From Spirosoma pollinicola (GTDB lineage Bacteria; Bacteroidota; Bacteroidia; Cytophagales; Spirosomataceae): a DNA stretch of 64,000 nt. The notes under the pieces are model-generated. The model saw only the letters and a program-made list of their open reading frames with translations, ran no database searches and had not been told where the DNA came from. Positions 18,966 through 26,878 of the stretch are shown one piece after another. Made by a program: the position numbers and the translations under genes. The stretch spans positions 62,001-126,000 of the forward strand of contig NZ_CP025096.1 in the NCBI RefSeq assembly GCF_002831565.1. The letters are read 5' to 3'. Within the stretch, counting starts at the first letter, position 1. Every line of letters starts with the position of its first letter.

Positions 18966-19206
18966 TCGCAGGCAGAAAGATAAACAGCTCAAACGCAAAA
19001 TCTTACACGCAACCTTCGTCATTTTAAGCCGTTCAGTCAGTAAGTAGTTTGACCTACAGCCGACTCTGAATAACCGTATATCTCGATAGACTAGTAGGTA
19101 AATAGCTGATAATCATTTTTTTACATTTATTTTGGAAAAATGAAATCCACAATTCACCTTTGCCCAGTAGTTAACAAGACTACTAATGATTTACCGTACG
19201 ATTAGC

Positions 19207-19314
19207 ATGATCACCTCACAAAATTCGGCAACAGTTTCTGCAAGCATTACCGTTTCTGGTTTCGGAGATTCAGTCGTGTGTCGAATGGCTATGCACGCCT
19301 GCTGTTGCTGTTGA
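19207..19314 (+). CDS. 35-residue leader peptide ending in four cysteines
   Basis: A short frame, ATG at 19207, stop TGA at 19312-19314. The C terminus reads RMAMHACCCC, encoded TGC TGT TGC TGT directly before the stop. It lies 180 bases before the first real gene of the SusC/SusD operon, in a stretch otherwise without genes and rich in possible hairpins. Runs of one amino-acid codon just before a stop are the hallmark of attenuation leaders; poly-cysteine upstream frames are known in actinobacteria as cysteine-responsive attenuators. That this frame is translated and works the same way is an inference. The residues before RMAMHA are Ser/Thr/Val-rich with no recognised motif. Confidence 0.55.
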   Translation: MITSQNSATVSASITVSGFGDSVVCRMAMHACCCC

Positions 19315-19353
19315 TTACTTCCGCGCCAGGCATCTTATAACCCCAGCGCCCTA

Positions 19354-19409
19354 CTCACCAACTTTAACGATTTAGTTGCCTGTCTTTACGGGGCAGGTCA
19401 ACCAGTGAG
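19354..19409 (+). promoter_or_regulatory. Structured mRNA segment after the poly-Cys leader
   Basis: CTCAC (19354-19358) can pair with GTGAG (19405-19409). Inside, AACT/AGTT (19360-19376) competes with TTGCCTG/CAGGTCAA (19375-19401), so two folds exclude each other. This is the geometry expected of an attenuator or a start-masking switch. There is no T run, so control of translation or Rho access is more likely than intrinsic termination. Confidence 0.35.
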
Positions 19410-19494
19410 ATTTAAAACGAGTAAACATTACCCTACATATTCTATAGGACAAATAACAAACAACAATGCTCATTCATTTTCCAGACTGTCAATC

Positions 19495-19779
19495 ATGCAA
19501 CCATCACTCACCTCCCCTCAGCCCGGCATACCGGCATTCGTTGCCAACGTGACGTATCAACTAGCGGGTTTCGACCGGCTAAATTTTGTTAGCGACATTG
19601 CAGACACAGTGCCGCAGGATGGTTCATACATCATCCGTGCCTTGTGTTTTGAGGGTAATGGCGTACAGGCAAATGGGTTGTTAACTGTTCAAATACTGGA
19701 TGAACCTAACTTATTGGGTTTTCTGGCACAGCGATTACGCTCCGTGCAGGGTATGGTTAGTGTGCAGGAAATACAGTAA
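19495..19779 (+). CDS. Small ACT-like domain protein
   Basis: 94 residues from the ATG at 19495; the frame is open from a GTG at 19405, which lies in the hairpin region. The order of predicted elements is beta-alpha-beta-beta-alpha-beta, with ANGLLTVQILDEPNLLGFLA and RLRSVQGMVSVQEI like the ends of ACT domains, which bind amino acids. No second domain is present. Its place between a poly-Cys leader and SusC suggests a role in amino-acid sensing or repression for this operon. Not a recognised named family; the domain call is by pattern only. Confidence 0.6.
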   Translation: MQPSLTSPQPGIPAFVANVTYQLAGFDRLNFVSDIADTVPQDGSYIIRALCFEGNGVQANGLLTVQILDEPNLLGFLAQRLRSVQGMVSVQEIQ

Positions 19780-19836
19780 GTATCTTTTTCGATTACTGGC
19801 CTGTGATCCGGCGGCAACTGGTTCATAGGCAAAAAA

Positions 19837-19864
19837 AGCCGAAACGGCGGCAACCGTTCCGGCT
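19837..19864 (+). promoter_or_regulatory. Hairpin in the SusC leader
   Basis: AGCCG-AA-ACGG pairs with CCGT-TC-CGGCT around CGGCAA, between the ACT-like gene and the SusC start. No T run follows. It may stabilise or pause the message between the two genes. Confidence 0.35.
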
Positions 19865-19934
19865 GGCTAACAACAAGGCTTTAGCACCCGAAGCGTCGGA
19901 CTGGCCTCATTTTTCACATAACCAGGACAAAGTA

Positions 19935-22934
19935 ATGCAAAAACTTTTATTTGCGGGAGTAGTCTGGCTACTCTCTTGCGGAGGATTGCTGGCACAATCA
20001 ACCGCAACGCGTCTATCAGGCATCGTTCGAACCGATAACGGCGAACCCCTACCCGGTGCCAACGTGGTAGTAAAAAACCAAACAAAAGGGGCAACAACCG
20101 ACGTTAATGGCCTTTTTAGCCTGGATGCTCAGTCGGGCGACGAATTAGTGATCTCAGCCATTGGCTATCAGACTAATCAGATAAAGGTTGGCTCAAAAAA
20201 TACCCTTGAGATTTTCCTGAAGGAATCGGCGTCGCAACTCAATGAAGTCGTGGTCGTTGGCTATGGCACGCAAGACCGCAAAAGTCTGGTAGGCTCCGTT
20301 ACACAGGTCAACGCCGACGAGATCAAGAACCGTCCCGTTGCGAGCTTCGATCAGCAATTGCAGGGTCGGGCGGCCGGTGTGCAGGTAGCGGCCAACACGG
20401 GCGTACCCGGCGATGGAATCTTCTTCCGCATTCGGGGAACAACGTCCATTAACGCCAGTAATGACCCGCTTTATGTGGTCGATGGGGTGTTTGTGAATAA
20501 CCAGTCGCTCCAGAAAATCACGACGCAAGGCCAGGCAAATAACCCTTTGGCCGATATCAATCCCGCTGATATTGAGTCAATTTCGATTCTCAAAGATGCC
20601 GAAGCGACGGCTATTTACGGTGCGCGGGCGGCCAATGGTGTCGTGCTGATAACGACCAAACGGGGTTCGTACAATAGCAAAACCAAGGTAAGTCTCAATG
20701 CATCGGTCGGGCAGGCGTGGGCACCCAAACTCTGGGATCTGGTAACCGGCCCTGAGCACGCCACCATCATCAACGAAGCCTGGACGAACGACGGCAAACC
20801 AGCCGCCACACGGCCTTTCCGTCCCGTTTCGGAAGGGGGGCGCGGGCTACCCGAAGAACAGCAGACGTATGATCGCCTGCACGATATTTTCCGGACGGGA
20901 GTACTGCAAAATTATGACGTTGCCGTATCGGGTGGCACGAAGCAAACACGCTTTTACATTGGCGGAGGGTATACCAGTCAACAGGCCACACTGCGCACGA
21001 ATGATTTTTCCAGAGCAAGTTTTAAACTTAATCTGGATCAGGACATTACAGACAAAATCCGCATCGGTACGAGCAATATCATGTCGCAGTCGAACCGGTC
21101 GAATGCACGTGTGGGCGATGGTCCGCAGGGGGGTATTTTACAGGCGGCTCTGCATACGCCAACGTATTTACCCAAATTCAATACCGACGGCACCTATGCC
21201 AAATGGGCGGGCTTCGACAACCTGGATGTGCTGATCAACAACACCGATATGCACTCGACCAGCACGCGGTATATCGGCAACATTTACGGTGAATATGACA
21301 TCACCAGCGGGTTGAAATTTCGTAGTAGCTGGAGTATCGACTACAACGATTTTAACGAATATGAATACTGGAATACGCTAACCAACCGGGGCAGTGCGAG
21401 CAAAGGACTGGCCACATCGAGCGTCAGCAAAAACATAGTCTGGATCAATGAGCAGACCTTGTCGTATCGCCGTTCGTTTGGCACGCAGCACAATTTTGGG
21501 GCGCTGGTCGGGAATACGCTTCAGGGCAATGTAGCTACCCAAACACTGGCGCAGGGCACCAATTTCCCGTCCGATGCCTTTAAACAAATTGCCTCGGCCT
21601 CGGTCACGACCTCCTCCTCAAACCGTAATGCGTATAATCTGGTCTCGTTCTTTGGCCGGGTCGATTACAATTTCGCGAAGAAATACTTCCTGGAAGCCAG
21701 CCTCCGTGCCGATGCTTCCTCGAAATTTGCCGTAGGACACCGCTGGGGTTATTTCCCCTCGGCGGGGGTCGCCTGGCAGCTCAAACAAGAGAATTTTCTC
21801 CGAGATGTCAATTTCCTGAGCGACCTGAAAATTCGGGCCAGCGTTGGCTGGACGGGGAATCAGAATGGTATCGGTAACTACGCGTCTCGCGGATTGTGGG
21901 GCGGTGGGTACAATTACCTCGATAATCCGGGCACCTTTCCCGTGCAGTTGGCTAACCCCGACCTTAAGTGGGAAACTACCCGGCAAACAAACGTCGGTTT
22001 AAACGTCGGCTTCTTCAACAACCGCATTGGTCTGGAAGTAAACGCTTACTCGAAATACACCTACGACTTACTTTTACAGGTGCCACTGGCGCAGAGTTCG
22101 GGCTTTGCCAGCATTTACCGGAACGATGGCGAGATCAGCAACCGGGGTCTCGAATTCTCAATTAACAGTCAGAATATCAACAAGGACGGATTCCAGTGGA
22201 CTACCAGTTTCAACATTGCCGGGAACGTAAACCGAATAGAAAAACTGTCTATTCCAGTTGATGCCAGCTACGCCACGGAGCGCATGGCGCAGGGTTATTC
22301 ATTCCACTCGTACTATGTTTATAAACAGCTCTATGTTGACCCAAAAACGGGCGATGCCGTGTATGACGATGTCAACAAAGACGGCAAAATCACCGTGGCC
22401 GACCGGCAGTTTTACGGGAGCGCGTTGCCCAAATTCTTTGGCGGGCTGAACAACACCTTCGCTTACAAAGGGTTCGATCTGTCGGTATTTTTCAATTTCA
22501 CCTACGGCAACAAGGTGTTTAACAACAACCGGTTTTTCCTGGAGTCGGGTGGTACGCGGGATGACCGTCGGGCCATCAACAAAAACCAGTTGAACCGCTG
22601 GCAGAAAGAAGGCGACATTACCGATGTGCCACGTGTCACGACCATTGGCAACAACTACAACCTGAGTCTAACCAGTCGATTTGTTGAAGATGGGTCATTT
22701 CTCCGACTGAACTCACTCGTGTTTGGCTACACCATCCCTAAATCAGTTCTTCGCAAATTGGGGATTTCCTCGGCACGGGTATATTACAGCGGCTCGAACC
22801 TGTGGCTGTTGAGCAACTATCAGGGGCCGGACCCAGAGGTAAACGTCACCGCCGACCCCACAACGCAAGGCTATGACCTGGGCACGCCACCCCAACCGCG
22901 GACAGCTCAGTTTGGTCTCAACCTTACGTTATAA
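19935..22934 (+). CDS. SusC/RagA-family TonB-linked outer-membrane transporter
   Basis: 999 residues from the ATG at 19935 (MQKLLFAGVVWLLSCGG, a signal peptide cut near LLAQS); the longer frame from 19803 is leader. Residues about 25-105 are a carboxypeptidase-regulatory-like domain (SGIVRTDNGEPLPGANVVVK). Then come the TonB box region (NEVVVVGYGTQ), the plug with VDGVFVNN and IESISILKDAEATAIYGARA, and a 22-strand barrel to the terminal LNLTL. It imports oligomers together with the SusD lipoprotein that follows. The substrate class cannot be read from sequence; no glycoside hydrolase is linked, and a peptidase-like gene is. Confidence 0.95.
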   Translation: MQKLLFAGVVWLLSCGGLLAQSTATRLSGIVRTDNGEPLPGANVVVKNQTKGATTDVNGLFSLDAQSGDELVISAIGYQTNQIKVGSKNTLEIFLKESASQLNEVVVVGYGTQDRKSLVGSVTQVNADEIKNRPVASFDQQLQGRAAGVQVAANTGVPGDGIFFRIRGTTSINASNDPLYVVDGVFVNNQSLQKITTQGQANNPLADINPADIESISILKDAEATAIYGARAANGVVLITTKRGSYNSKTKVSLNASVGQAWAPKLWDLVTGPEHATIINEAWTNDGKPAATRPFRPVSEGGRGLPEEQQTYDRLHDIFRTGVLQNYDVAVSGGTKQTRFYIGGGYTSQQATLRTNDFSRASFKLNLDQDITDKIRIGTSNIMSQSNRSNARVGDGPQGGILQAALHTPTYLPKFNTDGTYAKWAGFDNLDVLINNTDMHSTSTRYIGNIYGEYDITSGLKFRSSWSIDYNDFNEYEYWNTLTNRGSASKGLATSSVSKNIVWINEQTLSYRRSFGTQHNFGALVGNTLQGNVATQTLAQGTNFPSDAFKQIASASVTTSSSNRNAYNLVSFFGRVDYNFAKKYFLEASLRADASSKFAVGHRWGYFPSAGVAWQLKQENFLRDVNFLSDLKIRASVGWTGNQNGIGNYASRGLWGGGYNYLDNPGTFPVQLANPDLKWETTRQTNVGLNVGFFNNRIGLEVNAYSKYTYDLLLQVPLAQSSGFASIYRNDGEISNRGLEFSINSQNINKDGFQWTTSFNIAGNVNRIEKLSIPVDASYATERMAQGYSFHSYYVYKQLYVDPKTGDAVYDDVNKDGKITVADRQFYGSALPKFFGGLNNTFAYKGFDLSVFFNFTYGNKVFNNNRFFLESGGTRDDRRAINKNQLNRWQKEGDITDVPRVTTIGNNYNLSLTSRFVEDGSFLRLNSLVFGYTIPKSVLRKLGISSARVYYSGSNLWLLSNYQGPDPEVNVTADPTTQGYDLGTPPQPRTAQFGLNLTL

Positions 22935-23014
22935 ACGCTCCTCACACGTTCTGTCCGTTGTCGTTTTCAGCCTTTAGGGTGGATATGATTGGACTACACC
23001 GAAACGAAATCAGC

Positions 23015-24358
23015 ATGAAAAAGATACGTTATATACTTCCTTTCCTTGTACTTCTGACCAGTTGCCAGCAATTTCTGAATGTGCAACCGGAGTTACAGGT
23101 CGATGAATCACAGGCAATTACGAACGCCAGCACCGCCGAAGCGGCTGTAAATGGGCTCTACAACCGACTGGGCAGTGACAACTATTATGGCTCTAACTTT
23201 CCGGCCCTGTCCTACCTGTCGGGGGGCGACATTCAGTGGACTGGTTCGCAGTCGGCTCCGCAGGAGATTACGGCCCGGAAGTTAACAGCCGCCAATGGGT
23301 ATGTCAGCTCGGCCTGGTCGGCTATTTATCAGACCATCTTACAAGCCAACTATTTACTGGAAGTGGTTCCTACGTTAAAAGACCCGCAACTAACCGCCGA
23401 CCGAAAAAATCAGATTCAGGGCGAAGCCTATGCACTTCGGGCTTTGTCGTACTTCGATCTCGCGCGGGGCTGGGGCGGTGTGCAGTTGATCTTGAATGCA
23501 ACGCACACGCCATCCGACAATACGGGTATCAGCCGCAGTACTCTGGACGAAACCTACGCGCAGGTACTGAAAGACCTGACGGCTGCGGAGCCTCTTCTGG
23601 CAGCGACAACCAACCGTAACAAGGTTACGCGGAAAACCGTTTGGGCGTTGCGGGCGCGGTATCACCTCTATCGGCGGGAGTGGGAACAGGCAGAGACCTA
23701 CGCCAGCAAACTCATCGACGATGCGGCTGCTTACAAACTGGCAAAACCGTACAATGCTTTCTTTGCGAACAACGCAGTGGCCACAACAGAATCGGTCTTT
23801 GAGATTGCCTATACCAATTCGTTCAAAAACGGTCATTATAACTGGTGGCTTCCTCCGGCACTCAGCGGTCGGCGCGAATGGGCACCGAGTGATAAACTTG
23901 TAGCCTTGCTCAACGACCCGAATGTGGGCGGTAACCGGAAAGACCTGATTGCCCAAACCAGTCCACCGGGTAATTTGTGGTACGGCAAACTGTATTACCG
24001 CACGCCACTCGGCACCGATCCGGCCTACATTATTCGTATTACTGAGTTGTATCTGATTCGTGCAGAAGCCCGTACCCAACTGGGTAAAATAGCGGCCGCA
24101 CTCACCGATTTGAACGCCGTTCGTGATCGGGCGGGTCTGGCCGTTTCGCAGGCAACAACCAAAGACGCTCTATTATTAGCCATTGAAACCGAACGGCAAG
24201 TCGAATTTCCGTTCGAGGCTGATCGCTGGTTCAACCTGATCCGTACCGGGCGGGTGGCGGTTGTTCTGGGCATTACCGATGCCAGTAAATACGTACTGCC
24301 CATTCCCAACAGCGAACTTCTGGCCGATAAGGCGCTGACGCAAAATCAGGGGTATTAA
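23015..24358 (+). CDS. SusD/RagB-family nutrient-binding outer-membrane lipoprotein
   Basis: 447 residues from the ATG at 23015 (MKKIRYILPFLVLLTSCQQF), with lipobox LTSC, so surface lipid-anchored. TPR-like N-terminal half (AEAAVNGLYNRLG ... YALRALSYFDLARGWG) and the C-terminal RagB region (ITELYLIRAEARTQLGK, ERQVEFPFEADRWFNLIRTG). It forms the lid on the SusC barrel 80 bases upstream. Slightly short for the family but complete. Confidence 0.94.
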   Translation: MKKIRYILPFLVLLTSCQQFLNVQPELQVDESQAITNASTAEAAVNGLYNRLGSDNYYGSNFPALSYLSGGDIQWTGSQSAPQEITARKLTAANGYVSSAWSAIYQTILQANYLLEVVPTLKDPQLTADRKNQIQGEAYALRALSYFDLARGWGGVQLILNATHTPSDNTGISRSTLDETYAQVLKDLTAAEPLLAATTNRNKVTRKTVWALRARYHLYRREWEQAETYASKLIDDAAAYKLAKPYNAFFANNAVATTESVFEIAYTNSFKNGHYNWWLPPALSGRREWAPSDKLVALLNDPNVGGNRKDLIAQTSPPGNLWYGKLYYRTPLGTDPAYIIRITELYLIRAEARTQLGKIAAALTDLNAVRDRAGLAVSQATTKDALLLAIETERQVEFPFEADRWFNLIRTGRVAVVLGITDASKYVLPIPNSELLADKALTQNQGY

Positions 24359-24415
24359 CTTATCTTCGTTCGGTTGCGTATTAACAGCCCAATAACACGA
24401 AAACAAACTACTGAA

Positions 24416-25303
24416 ATGAAAAAGCAAATCATTTTACCGCTCCTGTTCCTGGCACTACTCGTTGGCAGGATCAACGCGCAAACGACCCAATTTGTAGGGC
24501 CCGAAAAAGGATCGCTGGTCATTGTGGGCGGGGGAAATATGGGGTCTGAAATCTGGGACCGTTTCGTTGAACTGGCCGGTGGGCCAGCCGCAGCCAGCAT
24601 CGTGATTATTCCAACGGCGGGCGAAGATTCATCAGCCGACAGTGCGCCCCGCGAAGAGGAAAAACTGCTCAGTCTGGGCGTAAAGGACATTACTATTCTG
24701 CACACCCGCGATCCAAAAGTGGCCAATCAGGAATCGTTTGTGGCTCCATTGCGTAAAGCCACGGGCGTCTGGTTTGTGGGTGGTCGGCACTGGCGACTTG
24801 CCGATTCCTACCTGAACACGCTGGCACATAAAGAATTCAATGCCGTATTGAGTCGGGGGGGCGTTATTGGCGGCACATCGGCCGGGGCTACCGTTCTTGG
24901 GTCGTTTATGGTTCGGGGCGATACCAAAGGCAACTCGATTATGATTGGCGACCATACACAGGGGCTTGACTTTATTCACAACGTAACCATCGACCAGCAT
25001 TTCCTGCGTCGGAATCGTCAGTTCGACCTCGTGGACGTAATTAAAACCCGACCTGAGCTATTGGGTGTTGCCATTGACGAAGGGACAGCCATTGTAGTGC
25101 AACAGAATACGTTCGAGGTTATTGGCGCATCCTATGTCGGCATTTACGAGGCCGGTCAAATTGCCAACAGCACAAAGTACCCATCGGGCCAGAACAGCAC
25201 GGGAGGGCCGTTTTACTTCCTCAGCAAAGGCCAGAAGTTTGACCTGAAAGCGCGTAAAGTGTTGAGTCAACAGCCACAACGGGTAAACGAACCAGCGAAG
25301 TAA
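24416..25303 (+). CDS. Secreted S51-family peptidase (cyanophycinase-like)
   Basis: 295 residues from the ATG at 24416, with a signal peptide (cut near RINAQT). The class-I glutamine-amidotransferase-like fold has the nucleophile serine in GGTSAGATVLG (Ser155) and IVGGGNMGSEIWDRF near the N terminus. S51 enzymes cleave dipeptides such as aspartyl or beta-aspartyl-arginine peptides. Secretion and position after SusC/SusD suggest it trims a peptide or amino-acid polymer for uptake. Third structural gene of the operon, 57 bases after SusD. Confidence 0.88.
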   Translation: MKKQIILPLLFLALLVGRINAQTTQFVGPEKGSLVIVGGGNMGSEIWDRFVELAGGPAAASIVIIPTAGEDSSADSAPREEEKLLSLGVKDITILHTRDPKVANQESFVAPLRKATGVWFVGGRHWRLADSYLNTLAHKEFNAVLSRGGVIGGTSAGATVLGSFMVRGDTKGNSIMIGDHTQGLDFIHNVTIDQHFLRRNRQFDLVDVIKTRPELLGVAIDEGTAIVVQQNTFEVIGASYVGIYEAGQIANSTKYPSGQNSTGGPFYFLSKGQKFDLKARKVLSQQPQRVNEPAK

Positions 25304-25306
25304 AGA

Positions 25307-25442
25307 GATGAGTGTATCAGACAGCATCCTGCTGTCTGGCCATCAGGCTAAAAAATGCCCTTAACTGGCCAAGTCGGAACGGGGTAAGGAGTTCATCTTT
25401 GCCTGACGGCCAGACAGCAAGATGCTGTCTGATACACTCATC
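25307..25442. repeat. Long inverted repeat after the S51 gene (42-nt arms)
   Basis: Arms 25307-25348 and 25401-25442; the outer 22 bases match exactly and the inner 20 with two differences. Each arm is itself partly palindromic (CAGACAGCA/TGCTGTCTG), so a cruciform with side hairpins can form. The 52-base centre has no gene. It could be a terminator or a small mobile repeat. Confidence 0.7.
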
Positions 25443-25513
25443 AATAAACAAGTTGACATCGACCCAAATAACCTATTTAATCTATAGATTATAATTATTA
25501 ATATTTCCCATTT

Positions 25514-26866
25514 ATGTCAGCATTTGAATCAACTCCACCACCCACTCCTGCCTGGACGAAAGCAGAGAAAGTACTCTTTCGCTTTGTATTCATCTACTTC
25601 ATTATCCAGGTTATTCCTCTCAGTTGGCAATTCTACCGTGACCTGTTTTCAATTGACTGGGGGGCCTTTTATTACCGCGACCTGTTCCACTTATCGCGCT
25701 ACGCCCCTCATTTTTTTGGGCAGGACGACACCTTTGTCAATTGGGCAGTAGTTGCGTTGATTGCCCTTGCGGGCACTGTAATCTGGTCGTTACGCGATTC
25801 AACCCGAACAGATTATACAGCCCTATTCTACTGGCTTCGTGTTGTGCTGCGCTACCGCTTAGCTATTGCGGTCTTTGCCTACGGTTTCATTAAGCTTTTC
25901 CCACTCTTGGCTCCACTCCCATCCATCAGCAACCTTAACACGCCCTATGGCGATTTTACAGCCTGGAAACTATTTTCGCTCAGTCTGGGCATAGTGCCCT
26001 CCTATGAATCATTTTTAGGGCTCGTCGAAATTGTGGGCGGGCTTTTACTCCTCAACCGCAAGACAACGGCTATCGGCACGCTGATAATCATTCCATTTCT
26101 GGGTAATGTCTTTGTCTCGAATCTGGCCTACGAGGGCGGTGAGTCTGTTTATAGTTTGCTGCTTATCACGTTCGCACTGGTCTTGTTTGGGTATGATGCT
26201 ATCCGTTTGTTCAGGCTGGTTTCGCTTGAGCAACCAACGCTGCCAAACCGGTTCAAACCTGTTTTTACTGAAACCTGGCAACGGTATAGCCGCTTGGCGC
26301 TGAAGAGCAGTTTCATCTTCTTCGCCGTTTTTCTGTATGGATACAAAACCTACGCAGCCTATAAAACCGGCTCCTACCAATTCCCAAAAACAGCGGGTTT
26401 GCCCGGAGCAGCGGGTGTGTATGATGTAAGTGTGTTCAAGCTGGCGGACGAAACCCTCCCCTACTCCAAAACGGACTCCGTGCGCTGGCAGGACGTCGTT
26501 TTTGAAACCTGGAATACAATCAGCATTAAATCGAATCGGCCCGTTATTCTGGATAGAACGAACACCGAACGAATTATGGCCGACGATGCCAGCCGAACCT
26601 ATGAACAGGCGGGTTCGGCTGGTCGTCATTATTACCGCTATCAGGTCGATTCAACCCGGCATGTGCTGGCGTTGACAAACCGGAATCCCAATTACCCGAA
26701 CGAAACGCTGACGTTGCAGTATGAGCGTGACGGCTCGAATCAGATTATCCTGTCCGGACTCAATGAGAGACGGGATTCTGTGTATGTGGTACTCAATAAA
26801 CTCAACAAAAAATACCTGCTGAACGAGGCTGCCAAAGCCGGTCGTCGGGGCACACTCAAACTCTAA
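25514..26866 (+). CDS. DoxX-like multi-pass membrane protein, first of a tandem pair
   Basis: 450 residues. About six to seven hydrophobic helices between residues 20 and 285 (FVFIYFIIQVIPLSW, WAVVALIALAGTVIW, FAYGFIKLFPL, GLLLLNRKT, IIIPFLGNVFVSN and others), with the GFxKLF motif of the DoxX/TQO-small-subunit group, then a soluble C-terminal domain of about 165 residues outside the fold. Family function is unclear; relatives occur with thiosulfate oxidation and redox enzymes. The next gene is a paralog, 12 bases on, with the same layout. Confidence 0.72.
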   Translation: MSAFESTPPPTPAWTKAEKVLFRFVFIYFIIQVIPLSWQFYRDLFSIDWGAFYYRDLFHLSRYAPHFFGQDDTFVNWAVVALIALAGTVIWSLRDSTRTDYTALFYWLRVVLRYRLAIAVFAYGFIKLFPLLAPLPSISNLNTPYGDFTAWKLFSLSLGIVPSYESFLGLVEIVGGLLLLNRKTTAIGTLIIIPFLGNVFVSNLAYEGGESVYSLLLITFALVLFGYDAIRLFRLVSLEQPTLPNRFKPVFTETWQRYSRLALKSSFIFFAVFLYGYKTYAAYKTGSYQFPKTAGLPGAAGVYDVSVFKLADETLPYSKTDSVRWQDVVFETWNTISIKSNRPVILDRTNTERIMADDASRTYEQAGSAGRHYYRYQVDSTRHVLALTNRNPNYPNETLTLQYERDGSNQIILSGLNERRDSVYVVLNKLNKKYLLNEAAKAGRRGTLKL

Positions 26867-26878
26867 TCCTGCTAAACA

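Noticed and set aside
19803..19934. Upstream extension of the SusC frame
   Set aside because: The basic extension precedes a clean signal peptide that starts at the ATG at 19935, and it crosses a leader hairpin.
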